DNA of 64,000 nt. Source: Chaetomium olivaceum. Its lineage: Eukaryota; Ascomycota; Sordariomycetes; Sordariales; Chaetomiaceae. Location: positions 91,315 through 155,314 of the forward strand of contig JAYWVB010000065.1 in assembly GCA_039881045.1 (NCBI GenBank), in the 5' to 3' direction. The notes under the pieces are model-generated. The model searched no databases. It saw only the letters and a program-made list of their open reading frames with translations, and had not been told where the DNA came from. The translations under genes and the position numbers were made by a program. Positions 44,881 through 56,275 of this stretch are shown here, piece after piece. The first letter of the stretch is position 1. Every line of letters begins with the position of its first letter.

Positions 44881-45302
44881 TGCTCCAAGCACGGACCACT
44901 TCCGCCCCATAAAAACCCCATAAAACGCCCCATCCAAACGCCCCATCAAAAAAGCCGTGTCATTTCTCCCTGTATACTGTGAAGTTTTACTGTGATTATC
45001 CTAACGATCGTGGAACGAGCCATCTTGTTTTGCGTGGAGGAACTTGCCTCTGACGATGAGCGTCTCGAAGTTGGGCTTGGCAGTGGTGGTGCACGGACGG
45101 TCTGTTGGGGCTTGTCAGCTGTGGGGCTGGCCCCGGTTTATAAGGACCAATGAGATGGCGCACCCCTCGGTAGCTTCACCGCGACCACGAAAGGATGCAG
45201 ATTGCAGGCCAATAAAGGGAGAAGGAAAATCAAAATAGCAATTGGAAGCAGCTTATTCCGCTAGAAAAGAGCTCCAAAACAGAGCAACGGTGGAGAGCTG
45301 TG
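44881..45302. other. Intergenic stretch
   Basis: No gene supported. Confidence 0.35.
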
Positions 45303-47640
45303 CTACGATCCGAGCTCGGAAACCCCAAGGTCTCGCCAGAGCGCCGCGTCCTCTACGTCATCGGTTTCAGTACCCTGGCCAGATTCAGGCATGGCAGCCC
45401 ATTCTTGAAACCACGGCTCAGACCTATGGTCTTGCTCGAACCGCCGCCTGGTCTCCTCGCCCCGTCGTTCCAGCTTGAGGATGGCCTCCCTCATGTCTTT
45501 GTCGAGCACATTCTTGGGCTCGATAAAGTCGCCACGCGCGGTTTCCGAAACAGATGCAGCCCGTCCCAGCTCTGCGCCCTCGACAGCTGCACGTACAGCT
45601 CATGAAGCTGGGTCGAGTCGCCGTACCGCTCGAGTGGACGCCTTTGAGGTTGACGAGCACGTTGGAGAACTGCTTGCCTGGCTCTTCTGATCTGTCATAG
45701 CGAAGGCCGGTGTGCAAAGAGGCCCCGTTCGGTGGGTGACCCACCTGAAACCGGCTTGCCCCTCCATCTGCCTTCTTTGCCCCGCATTTGGCTCGGGATG
45801 GCGACCGTCTTGCTCTTGATCAAAATGGTGCCGTTGGGGAGCCCGGGGATGGCGAGGCCCGCGCTGTCGTCTGACTGAAGGAGGACGGCCACCGGCGGTC
45901 CAAGATGAAGAGTCACATCGCTGGCGAGCGCGATGGTGCCGGCGGCGAGGTCGGGAAAGATGTCGACGGCCTTGAAAGGCGCCCCGTTGACGACCTTCAG
46001 CCCGACAAACTGGTTGCGAGTCACCACCACCGGCATGCCTTGCGCGTAGAAGAAGAGGCCGGGGGTCGGCAGCTGCGAGTCGTCTCCGTAGCGGAGCACG
46101 TGGCATAGGTCCCCCGCACTCAATCGCTTCCCCGACTCAGTATCGTGCTTGGCCGCAAAGACTGAGATGTGCTTGCCGTGGGCACGAGCCCACTGGACGA
46201 CGGCCGCCATGTTCAGGTCCCACCGGTCTTGGTTCAGAGGCGTGATGGCTCGCAGGCCATCTACGAAGGAGTACTTGCACGACGGTGTATAGAGGCGTTG
46301 GCTCAGCCGCTGGAAGTCCAGCTCTGTCTGCTCCCCACTGCGCAGGCGCCGGAGGAAGCCCCGCAGCCTTGGACAGCCGGCTGCGCGGACCTGTTCGCGG
46401 AGGATGACGACGTTCGCGAACTGGAGGAACAGCTTATGCGCTGCTAGGTGCTTTGCCGAGCTGTCCGGTCTCTGTCCACCGGGGTCCTTAGGCGTTGGCA
46501 AGAGGAGGCTGGTCTGCAGGACGGGGTCGAACTGGAAGAAGTCGCCGAAGAACATGACCATTGGAATTCCGCCGAACGGTCGATGCTGGTCGTCCCTGTA
46601 CTGCTTCAGGCGGCTGTCCACTGCCGCGAGTGTGAGACCGCCCACCTGGCTGATCTCGTCGATAACCAGCATGATCATGTTTTTCCACCGCAGCTTCTCT
46701 TCTTCCGAGACGTTCTTGGCTGTCGCGGCCCTGCCCTCAAACGCAATATTTGCCGCCGAGTGCAGCGTCACTCCGCCGATAAGCGCGGCCGCATTACCGC
46801 TGGCGCCCGTCAGGAGCAGCGTGTGGAGACCGTCCTTCAGCCGGAACATGTCCTTGATGGCGTGTATGACGCGAGATTTGCCGGTGCCGCCCTCGCCGCC
46901 GATGTATTGGAAATGCTGCCGACCCCCTTCTTCCTGCAGCCGTGTGCCGCGCTCGTCAAGAAACGCCGCTGGTAGTAAGACTGCCATCGACTGGAGCTTG
47001 TTCAGGGTCCAGTGCCTTGTGAGCCCCAGCGCCACATCGACGTATGTTGCATAACGTCCGAGCTCGAGCCGCATCTGTCCACCCGGGCCGACCCCTTCTG
47101 GAGATCTTTCGCATCCGTGAACGGGCAACCGTGGGCTCCCGTGTGGCTCGCCAGCATGCGCAGAAGACGGATTCGTTTGCCTGCCCTGGATCTTCGCCGT
47201 GACACTGCTGTCCTCTTTCTTCTGGACCTTCAATACCGCGTCGATCTCCTCGCGGCTGGGCAATCCCATGCCGCGGAAAGGCGAGTCTTGGAGGTCCTGT
47301 AGCATGGTATAGAAATGGCGACCACGCTGGGCAGCATTGTTGTCGTCCTGGCTTGGGTCAACTGCCCTCGCCTCTTCGTCCAAGCGCCTCAGCGCCGAAG
47401 TCGCTGTCATATCTTTGATCTCGCTACCTCGAACCGTGAAAGGACATCCAAAAAGCTTCGTAATGGGCCTGTGGATCGATGCCCCCACCATCCAGTCCGA
47501 CGCCGTCATCGTCCCCCTCCCGGTCCTCAAAGTCAAACCCGTCGACGACGTCTTCGTTTTCCTGTTCTAGCCCTTGCAGCTTTCGGTCAGCACGGGCATC
47601 GTTCGCCGAGCCCGCTCCAAAGAACTCTCTTCACAATGCA
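45303..47640 (-). pseudogene. PIF1-like helicase of Helitron type, decayed and without Rep
   Basis: Main open piece 47536-45695. Helicase motifs: Walker A GGEGGTGKS, Walker B MLVIDEISQ, GDFFQFDPV, and a domain 2B region. The C-terminal part continues in shifted frames: VLVNLKGVHSS, then LYVQLSRAQSWDGLHLFRKPR, then FIEPKNVLDKDMREAILKLE, ending at TAG 45303. Upstream, a further frame gives an acidic piece at 47400-47580. At least three frameshifts. The C-terminal LYVQLSRA..W..L.LFRKP..DFIEPKNVL type is common in fungal Helitron helicases. No Rep domain is seen upstream, so this is a 5'-truncated Helitron or a derived gene fragment. It is a different lineage from the RepHel at 9.8-15 kb. Confidence 0.8.
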
Positions 47641-48075
47641 CATCAACCAGGATCACAGCCTCCAGGTTGATTCTTCAAACAGCATCAGTCTCTGTTGTTA
47701 GTGTCACATAAGCAAAGACCTACGGATCGTTGCATCTCCGCCCTCGGAACCAAACCTATCGTGTTTGTGAAGATATCCCGAACACACTCCGTCTGTGTCA
47801 TCACCTCTCGAGCGAGAATCCTTACCAAGTCTGCCAATTCGATACCTGATATGACGATATGGCTTGCTAGATTGCGTTTCAGAACCCAGCTTAGTGTCGC
47901 GGCGTGTTATATGGAAGGTAAGGTTAGATCGTTGCTAAAAGCAGGAATTGATTTCCCCACAGTGAGTTCAGCATTTATTCTTCAAGGAACAGCACTCAAC
48001 ATTCTCTGTCCCTCCAGCCTTTCTCCTAGAACTCAATTCTTTATTGATAGAAGCTGGAACGCTACTAACGCCGCC
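47641..48075. other. Intergenic stretch
   Basis: No gene supported; possibly contains the lost 5' part of the helicase relic. Confidence 0.35.
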
Positions 48076-49823
48076 ATGGCTTCTTCCGTCTCTGCCGTCT
48101 ACCCGATCCCCCACGGCCAAACAAACGAGACCAGGGACAATCGGTTCGGATCTCATCGTCACCTACCACTCCGACTTGGCCCAATGCGACATTCTCCCAT
48201 CTGGCTCCCGATACACGAGTGCAGGAAACTTCAAGGCCGGGACCTTCCTATCATTCATCCACCCCGCTTTTATCCAGGAGCTGTACCCGCGCCTCCTGAG
48301 TACTAGAGACGAAGAAAGCTCGGGGCTTCCATTGATACTCTCCATGTTCAACACCGAAGCGAGAATAGCAACGCTGGAAGAGGACTGGGAAGGGAAGTGG
48401 TTCAGTATCGTCGCCCGACTTTTCCCAAACAAGCTCACCTTCCAAGGCGTAGGATTCAGCGGGTGGGAACAGACGAATCACAGTCTGTACAGGTGGCACT
48501 GGCACTGCCGCGCGATGACGGCTTGACTCCGTACGCCTATTATTTTGCACTGAAGCAGAACCTGACTAGCTGCTAACACTTCCAAGTGTCATCCCCGCCA
48601 GCTCGGTGGTCCTGACGAGACAGCTCTGGCCAACCACTTCAGCACATGTATCTTTGCCGGCCCTGTCGACCTAGATACCTTCCACATTAAGGAGGAGTCT
48701 GGCCAGCCGCTGATCAAGACTTCGGTGTTCGTCAAACTCGGGTCTTACTTGCAGCCAGAACGACCGCCCTCCTCGCAAGGCATACACATATGCCACGTCC
48801 TTGTTCTCTTCCCCGTCGAGCAGCAACCCTGGAAGTCACTGGCCGGATGGATGCGGACCGCCGCAAACCCCTTTCCTAAAGGCTCGTGGATCGCATGCAG
48901 TGGCCGACTCCTGGGGTCCTAGACCGCGACCTAATCCGAGGGCCTCAGCCAGTCGATTCCAGCCTTCGAATCCTGGTAATCCTTCCCGACAACTGGGAAT
49001 TCATTCGGCAGAATTCCTTGTCTACCAACAATACACCCACGTCAAAATCATCGAACCTTGTCGACAAGTTGTTGGAAAGTCATGGCACCGGAAACGGTCA
49101 TGACATCCGGAAACGGACAAAGTACCGGAAACGGATTCATGGCATTTTGGCAACACAAAGCCTCGGATAACTACGGGTTAACTCGAGGAGACAAAGGAGA
49201 GATTTGGGATAAAAACCACTTGTCCTGACAAACTCTGAGAAAAAAAAAGGGAGAGACGAAGAGATCAATTTAATCACTTCTGAGTTGCTCGTGAGCACCT
49301 AAAATCTATTGTTGTAAGCTCCCATTATCTGTGTGATCACCGTGGAATTGTGGCTGTTGGTTATCCAACACAAGTCACCTACGACACCACGCCCAGCTGG
49401 CCCCGGAGGAGTCGCAAGCAGAAACCCATTCTCGTCACCCAACCGTGCTCAAAACCCCACTTCGTCACCTCAGATTAGATCTTCTGCCTCGATGGTTACC
49501 CCAAAGACCACAGAACGCGAAACGACCGCACTAGCAGCCAGCCCTGGAGCACCAGTGGCTTCAATCGCGGCGGACCCTGCCCCGATGTTCACAGTTCCAT
49601 CTTCAGGTATGTATCGCTGCCTTCCAGACCCACGACTCACCTAACCGTTGATCTAGATGACGATAGCTCCAACGATGGTTCGGATACAGAGCAATTGTTG
49701 GAAGCTCAAATCGCTTCGAGTAGCAGTACCCCAACAAAGAAGAGGAAGGAACCAAGCTCTCCCGAACCGACCAGAAGCAAGAGATCCACAGCGGGAAAGA
49801 AGAAGGCGCGGCTGTATGACTAA
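48076..49823 (+). pseudogene. Hypothetical nuclear-type protein, broken
   Basis: A protein-like chain can be followed: DLIVTYHSDLAQCDILPSG, then HPAFIQELYPRLLSTRDEES, EDWEGKWFSIVARLFPNKL, WHWHCRAMTA (stop at 48523), a probable intron to 48590, CHPRQLGGPDETALANHF, LVLFPVEQQPWKSLAGWM, a frame slip at the G4 run 48912-48916, LDRDLIRGPQPVDSSLRILV, a gap, and a Ser/Thr-rich region whose GTATGT..TAG intron (49606-49655) leads to a basic end with KKRKE and KRSTAGKKKARLYD. The ATG at 48076 is out of frame with the first block. No known family; C-terminal basic clusters suggest nuclear location. Start, middle stop and slip make it a pseudogene or a poorly assembled gene. Confidence 0.5.
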
Positions 49824-50117
49824 ACCCGACATTGACCGAATACAAAGAGACCACATTTGCTTGCTTTCGCAATACTCGTCAACTTCAATGCCCGAGAGCC
49901 AATCGCAGAACGGCATTGTCTGATGCCACTATGTGCCACTATGGGCTAACTGCGCCAGCGCGTTCCTCCAGGCTTCCTTCGGCGTGCCCGCGCGCAGCGG
50001 GCACGGTCCCTCTTGTGTGAAGTTCGAACTTCAGGGGAGGAGCCCTTCATAACCTAAAAAATCCAAATGCACGTCAGCAGCAACCCTAACCCTACACCAG
50101 GTGCCCACACCTGAAAA

Positions 50118-50203
50118 TCTTCCGTAGTATAGTGGTCAGTATGTGAGCTTGTCAATTGAATGAACAAACGCTCGAGACCCGGGTTCAATTCCCGGCGGGA
50201 GAG
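50118..50203 (+). tRNA. tRNA-Asp (GTC) with 14-nt intron
   Basis: Acceptor TCTTCCG pairs with CGGGAGA (one G-T); D stem GTAT/GTAT; anticodon stem TGAGC/GCTCG around TTGTCA..C with anticodon GTC (50151-50153); intron 50155-50168 between positions 37 and 38, the standard place; T arm CCGGG TTCAATT CCCGG; discriminator G. Followed by eight T. Confidence 0.93.
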
Positions 50204-51036
50204 ACTCTGTCGTTGCTTTTTTTTGCTTCATGCCCGTTCTTGTCTTTTAATTATTGGGACTCCTCCTTGACCGCCCGGTGCTGTCTCAGTTTCTCCGAGG
50301 GCGTGCGCGTCTGTTTCTTCGCACAGACTGTGATGGGTAATGTACGAAGTGCAGATCTAGGACGGTAAGAATTATGACTTGACTCGGATTTACCCCTTGC
50401 ATGACCCTTTTTTTTTTTTTTTTTTTTTTCCATCCCTGCATTTCCTGTGAAAATTGAGAGAGTGCTGTTCGATGGCTCCCTCGGATGCAGTGCTGCCTGG
50501 AATGTATTGACATTCCTTCCAACTGTGGCCTATGGGATGGATATGGAAAACTCACGTTTTCTTCGAAGGAATTACTTGATTGGGGGACATGCGGCTCAAG
50601 TGACGTGTCCGTCAACAAGGTGCTCTTCGCTTCTTCACCATCGGCCGCTAAGCACTGTTCGGAACGCGAAAGCGACATGTGGCGGCAAGATCTCGCACCG
50701 ATTTCCGGATTTGGAACCGGGGGCTGAGTCGATGTCTCGCACCAGCTGCATGACTGCGGCCCCATCGAGCGGATCTTGCACGCATTAGCACGTTCAGCTA
50801 GCGACGAGATGCCTCAAGCGACGTGTCGTAGCCCTATGGCAGACGCCCGCCAAGCGAGGGGTGCGTGGCTTGTCGAAAACACAAAAATGCGGCGATCAGC
50901 CTTGCCATGTTGTAGGGCTTCCCTGCCGTACAGGCGACTTTAAATCCGAGGGTTCCCCTTCACAGGGACCGGGGAGGGGTGATGGAAACGAAACAAGGAC
51001 AACCAAAGGAGACTTGAATATTTCTCAATAGAGAAA
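50204..51036. other. Intergenic stretch with T21 run
   Basis: Contains 21 consecutive T at 50408-50428. The part after 50940 is the likely promoter/leader of the ankyrin gene. Nothing else supported. Confidence 0.5.
50217..50224 (+). terminator. Pol III T8 terminator after tRNA-Asp
   Basis: Eight consecutive T 13 bases after the tRNA 3' end. Confidence 0.8.
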
Positions 51037-52641
51037 ATGGCTCAAGTCGCGACCTTGACCGTAAAACATCAATATTGGAACTTGCAGGACGACTCCCCAA
51101 GTTTGGTGTCTTGGAAAACACCAGAGGAGCTCCGTCGGCCCATATCATGGACCCCTCAAACCCAAGCCCGACCCAAACGGCTCCGAACAACCGAGTGCCG
51201 CGAGGTCTTCAAACCCAATGACACCCTCCCCAGCATCCACATCCACGGCGCCGCCTGTCGCTGCGCCGAAACTCAAACGGAAAACGAACTACAAGACGAT
51301 GCTCTGGCAACACGGATTGCCTCCCTCACTAGGACCCTCCTCGCAACAACAATACCACCATCACCGCCACCGCCGCCACCGCCAACAACCACCCCTCTCA
51401 CCAAACGGCCACGCCAATCCCCACTCTCAAAACGCCCCTCCACGCGAAACCCCCTCCGACAAGCATTCTCCACTACCCTTGCCCGCCTCTTCCTCCCTTC
51501 CCCACCCTCCAATTCCATCCCCTCCCTCCCGCTGCAAGCCGACCTCTGCATCGGTTGCACCGACCTCGACATCGACAAGGTCGCGCGCTACCTCATCCCC
51601 CACACCACAACCACCCCCACCACCACGACATCCAACACCGAGACACCAGCTTCACCACTCCCCGTCAACGCCCCCAACCACCTCGGCCTCACCCCGCTCA
51701 TGGCCGCCGTGCGCTCCCCACGGGGAAGCATATACCCGCGCGCGCGCCTAGAGATGGTGCGGTTCCTGGTGGAGGCGTGCGGGGCGAATGTGCATGCTGT
51801 GAGGGTGGATCGGGTGACGGGCGTGGGGGAGAGTGTGCTGAGTATGGCGTGTTGCGCGGCCGGGGATGTGGTGGGGGTGGTACGGTATCTGACGGGGGGG
51901 GGGGTGGTTGTGGACGGGCGGTTGCCCGTGGGGAGGGGGATTGGAATTGGGGCTGGCTTGAGGGGCGGTGCTGCGGCTGGGAAGGGGAGGACGGCGTTGC
52001 ATGTTGCTGTTGCGGCGGGGAGGGCGGAGGTTGTGAAGGTGTTGGTGGGCGAAGGGGGGGCGGATGTGAATGGGGTGTTTGAGGCTGCGGAAAAGGTGGA
52101 GCGGGATGGGAAGGGGTCACTTGGGCTGGAAGGGGGGTTGAAGGGGCTGAGGGTGAGGACGAGGAGGAGCGTGTCAGGAGAGAGTTTGAGGAGAGAGAAG
52201 GGGCCGAAGCACCCTGTCTCCGCGTTGCATCTTGCTCATAGCAACCTTGCTTGCGCGCAGTTTCTGTTGGAGTGCGGTGCTAATGTTGGGGCGAGGGACG
52301 GCTACGGCCGGACACCGCTTTACTGGGCGGCTGAGGCGGGCAACGCGGATGTTGTGCGGTTGCTCATCAGCGCAGGGGCGGATATGAACGCCGCTTCTGA
52401 CGACGGGGTGACGCCGCTTAGCACGGTGGTGGCGACTCTCCAGAATGGGGAGGGGAGCCATGGGCACACCGAAACCCTGAAGATGCTGTTGCAAGGGGAA
52501 GCGCCTTCAGATTCTGGATCCGACTCCCAAGATGAGGGGTCCTTAAGGAAGAACCTGGTTACTCTAAAGACATGGAATGAAGTCTGGGAAGGCTCCCCCG
52601 AAGACGAAGGTGTTGTCTTGGCAGAGAAGTATTCTAGTTGA
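51037..52641 (+). CDS. Ankyrin-repeat protein
   Basis: Single exon, 534 aa. Residues 60-90 carry a Cys/His patch (HGAACRCAETQ); 105-150 are Pro/Thr/Arg-rich and disordered. Ankyrin units follow: GLTPLMAAV (about 225), GRTALHVAVAAGRAEVVKVLV (about 320), SALHLAHSNLACAQFLLECGANV (about 405) and GRTPLYWAAEAGNADVVRLLISAGADMN (about 430), with a long insert between the second and third. The C-terminus is acidic. Very GC-biased, with an in-frame switch from C-rich (first half) to G-rich (second half). Ankyrin arrays bind proteins; the partner is unknown. Intact despite long G-runs (for example 51894-51903). Confidence 0.88.
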   Translation: MAQVATLTVKHQYWNLQDDSPSLVSWKTPEELRRPISWTPQTQARPKRLRTTECREVFKPNDTLPSIHIHGAACRCAETQTENELQDDALATRIASLTRTLLATTIPPSPPPPPPPTTTPLTKRPRQSPLSKRPSTRNPLRQAFSTTLARLFLPSPPSNSIPSLPLQADLCIGCTDLDIDKVARYLIPHTTTTPTTTTSNTETPASPLPVNAPNHLGLTPLMAAVRSPRGSIYPRARLEMVRFLVEACGANVHAVRVDRVTGVGESVLSMACCAAGDVVGVVRYLTGGGVVVDGRLPVGRGIGIGAGLRGGAAAGKGRTALHVAVAAGRAEVVKVLVGEGGADVNGVFEAAEKVERDGKGSLGLEGGLKGLRVRTRRSVSGESLRREKGPKHPVSALHLAHSNLACAQFLLECGANVGARDGYGRTPLYWAAEAGNADVVRLLISAGADMNAASDDGVTPLSTVVATLQNGEGSHGHTETLKMLLQGEAPSDSGSDSQDEGSLRKNLVTLKTWNEVWEGSPEDEGVVLAEKYSS

Positions 52642-55289
52642 CCATGCAAAATCACTTGCGAAGTGGGACAAGGGCAGAACTTTCTGCCCGGAGGTCACCT
52701 AGTCAGGGGGAGTTGTATTTTTGGAACAATAAAATGAGTGTTTTTAGACGGCATAAGTATTATCAATCAGTTGTTGTAATAACCTTTCGGTCGTTGGCGC
52801 CAATATTCATTGTTGGCGTTGGGTGGCATGGAGTACGAACGGGTCAATTTCTAACAGCAAGACTGACCAGGTGCCGCTTGATCGGATTGCTTGTATTTGG
52901 CCATTTATGCACGATTACATCAACTGAAGCAGATATAGTAATACCTTAGTGCCCGTGCAATGTCTAAATCCTATTCCCGTCGTGGCTGACCCTCATGAGA
53001 AGGATATGTGAACATATCATTATCTGAAGCTGGCGTCCGGCATTTGGCACAGATGAGACCCGGGACGACCCAAACCTCTTCTCCGTTTGCGGAACAGGTT
53101 CGGCAGAGAACGCCCGGAACCTAAAACCATGTTAGCGGACGCTGATTACGACCCCCGGTAAGAGTAGTGCTAACAGGGAGACTTCGGATGCCTCCTCCAG
53201 GAGGAGGGAAGAGTCGGACGTATTCAGCCCCAAACTTAGAAGCATCCATATCACACAGACGGAATGAGTGAGGCATGATGATTGGCGGCTTCGGGACGAT
53301 ATTGATACGGTGATAGGTGTAAGTCGTGGGCCTAAAAAGGATTGGGTATCACGGGAGTGGAAGACCATGTCGTAAGGTCTATCACGGTCGAAACTTTGGC
53401 TGTCAATATATATACAATTTCCATCATCCATCCTCCCCGGGTTATTCCCTCATTCCAACTTTCTGGCTGGCTTGTGCCGAAAAATGGCGGTCGCGCAACA
53501 GCCGACAATCGGATGAAGTGCCGCCACGAGACATTGAACCGAGGTTGGAAACTCCTTGCTCACGATGGTTATTGCGACTTGATTGACGTCAAAAAAGGGC
53601 CTAACTGCCAGATTTGTAATCGGCGGAGTACCGGGCCTCTCCAACCGCAACAAACACACGGCCACAGCGGCCATTAATGTGCAAGAAACAAAGAGCTTCC
53701 GAGGGTGCCGTGGTCAATGTCCATGCGTTGGCAGGCAAGTCTGACGGCTTCGTCCCTCACTTCGGCATGCAACCCCTCTCACCGGTCGGGCTAGCGAGCC
53801 GAACGACTGGCTCGGGCCGGTGGAGGTTGCAACACAAAGCGCGCAAGCCGCCGTCTCAGTTTCCCAGTCCAGTCCAGATGGTCTGCTGCAAGACCACACC
53901 CCCATGCCACCCGCAGATGGCCCGCAGGAAGCCTGCAGAATCGTTCTTCTCGCTGGTGCGGCACTTCGAAGTTGTCTCCATCGCAGACTCTAGGAAATTC
54001 TGCGCAGAATCAACGTCTTAGGTGCCTAGCCTGCAGTGATTCGGAGTACGAAGTATACCAAGAATTACCGTACATCCATATACATCCCCGCTTCCCTTCG
54101 ACCGACTCATGACCCAATGCATGTGATGCCCGCGCGTGGCGCGATGTCTGGGGGTGGCACCTTGGCGAACCCTCCTGCTGTTGGGCTCTACGCCGCAGAG
54201 TAGCATAACTGGAGGAGTTGAGAGACTTGATGCCTGACAGTGTCACAAGAGACACAGCGCGGAACGACCATGAGAATAACCCGCTCTAATGTTACCAGGT
54301 CTAGGCGTATAATAGATCACTAGGAGCAACTATCAGTCGATGACACGAGGTCCAGTACGTACTATAAATTGGTTCGGACTTTGCTTTTCAACCCTACCCA
54401 TATTCTAGTGGACCCCCGCACCGTTTCCGCTTGTCTCTAAGTTTCCGAGAAAGTCCGGCGGGCCGGAGCCATCTCCGCGCCTTCTTGTTTGGCAAATTGG
54501 CGTGGCCAGCCATCATGAGGCAGACGAAAGGTACTAGTCTCAAATATAGCACATGCCTACCTGCCGTAGCAGATCATGGGCTAAGGGCTTTACCTGCATA
54601 TGCATCCTGTTGTAAATTTCCTGATCATGGTGCAGTCAACCCCATGCTTGGGCAGAAGCGAGGAACTTTCTGCACTCCATGTTGGGCCCGAGCGGCGCAC
54701 TCCAGACAAGGGGACATGCCTTGATCGAGAATGGAACCCCACACACAAGAAATGCGTGACTCTGTGGGGGCTATATCTTGCAGAGAAAGAGAAATTGGGC
54801 GGCATGAACTCCCATACCTGGCTTCCAGAAACCCAAAGTGTCAGGTCACATTTCGGCGCGCCCCCTTTTGAAATGTCCTCGGGCCTTTCGGCGTCGCAGC
54901 CTGCCGGTAATCCGGCCGCGCTGAAATTCACGGTGACTTCATTTCCACTGAACCCCCCGCATTCACGTTCTTGAGATCCAAGGTACAAAACAGTATGAAA
55001 GCTGGTCAACGAGATGGTAGTGGATGGTGTGTCTGTTCTGGACTTACAAAATTTGCAGTGAAACAACGTTGCGATCTTGCCTTCGACAATATCTCCCGTT
55101 CTTGTACCCAGCCAGCTCACGGAGCCCTACGCAATCCTCAACTCGAGGTATGGAACAGCAGTGGGTCTGGTCAACGGCAACTCTGTGTGATGGTGCGTCT
55201 GTTCTAGATTCCAAAGCGATCGCCTTGTAAAACACCCTTGCCTTACACAGCATATCGCATCCCACATCCAATGCCCAACCCAACCAGCC
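52642..55289. other. Long stretch without supported gene
   Basis: About 2.6 kb. Several open frames of 60-180 codons lack ATG starts, lack motifs and overlap each other on both strands. I see no RNA gene, repeat array or transposon motif. It may contain regulatory DNA or decayed sequence. Confidence 0.4.
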
Positions 55290-55780
55290 TTACTCAACCC
55301 TTGTTTGAGTGACAGGAAATGGCGTATTCTCCTCCTTCAACCCAAACGAACACACCCCGCCCGCCGAGCACAATCCACTCATGTTTTCCCCAACCCTAAA
55401 GCTCTCTGTCCCCTCAAACACCTCAATGCCCTTTTTCACCTCAAACCGCACCCTGAAATCCGTCGTCGGCGAAGGGTTGGCAGAATCCGCCTCCAACATC
55501 ACAAAACTCCATTGCCCGCCGGGATGTCGGAACAGGCGTTCACCCTGTCGTAGGGCGGTTCCTCAAAGGTCCATTTGGTGGCGCAAATTGCGGGATTGAC
55601 AATGAGGCCGTTAGGGTCGGCGATGGTGATGTTAATGAGGCTCCAAGGGGAGCTGCCCTCGCGGTTGGGGGGGCTAAAGGTGCTGAGGTGGGAGATTTGC
55701 CAGGGTTTGAGGTCCGGGTCGGCTCGCGTGAGCGGTGCGAGGCCGCTTAGCATGAGTGCGATGATGTTGGAGAGGTGCAT
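55290..55780 (-). pseudogene. Small secreted protein, frameshifted
   Basis: Starts at the ATG 55780 with signal peptide MHLSNIIALMLSGLAPLTRA. The mature chain has WQISHLSTFSPPNREGSSPW, INITIADPN, ACSDIPAGN and then breaks: at the GGG of 55515-55517 the frame slips by one base, and the other frame carries on as WSFVMLEADSANPSPTTDFRV..GVCSFGLKEENTPFPV to TAA/TGA at 55290. Full length about 162 aa. The overall pattern is that of ascomycete small secreted proteins with two disulfides. Either a recent pseudogene or a one-G assembly loss. Function unknown. Confidence 0.68.
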
Positions 55781-56275
55781 TTGGGAGGGCTGTAATTATG
55801 GGACGGTATGTGATGGCCCTAGGTGGTGCTTCCGGACAGGATATGATGTGGAGGTGGGTGCCGAAACATTCATCCATATATGGTGCTGGCGGAGCGGCCT
55901 GTCTCTAAATGTCTCGTCATCGCTGAGATGATGACCCGACGGATCTGATGCCGTGTGCCGGGTAAGGCATATCTTCCAGGAATAGGTACCGTTACAGACA
56001 CCAGAGTTTCTTCACCAGTCAGCATTTCGCGGCTAAAATGTGGTGCAACACAACAAACCAACCTGCGCGCGCACCGGTCCGGTCCACCCTGCATCAAAAC
56101 TTGAACCGGCCTAGAAATTTGACTCGGTTTCCTGAGAAGCTGCTCGGACAGGTTCAGCAGCCATGTGATTCTGGGTTGGACATCTGACACATGGTTTGAA
56201 ATGTTGCCCATAAGCTAATCGACACGTAGTGGACAGTCCAACGGCACCCCATTGATCAACGGCCTTGCAAGTGCG
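55781..56275. other. Intergenic stretch
   Basis: Promoter side of the small secreted gene; nothing else supported. Confidence 0.4.

Noticed and set aside
50082..50096. Telomere-like CCCTAACCCTA
   Set aside because: Only two units; too short to mean a former chromosome end.
51698..52120. Pro/His-rich minus-strand frame over the ankyrin gene
   Set aside because: Antisense shadow of the G-rich half of the ankyrin exon.
54590..55120. 176-codon minus-strand open frame with some protein-like text
   Set aside because: No ATG start, no domain, and overlapping plus-strand frames of equal quality; not enough to call a gene.
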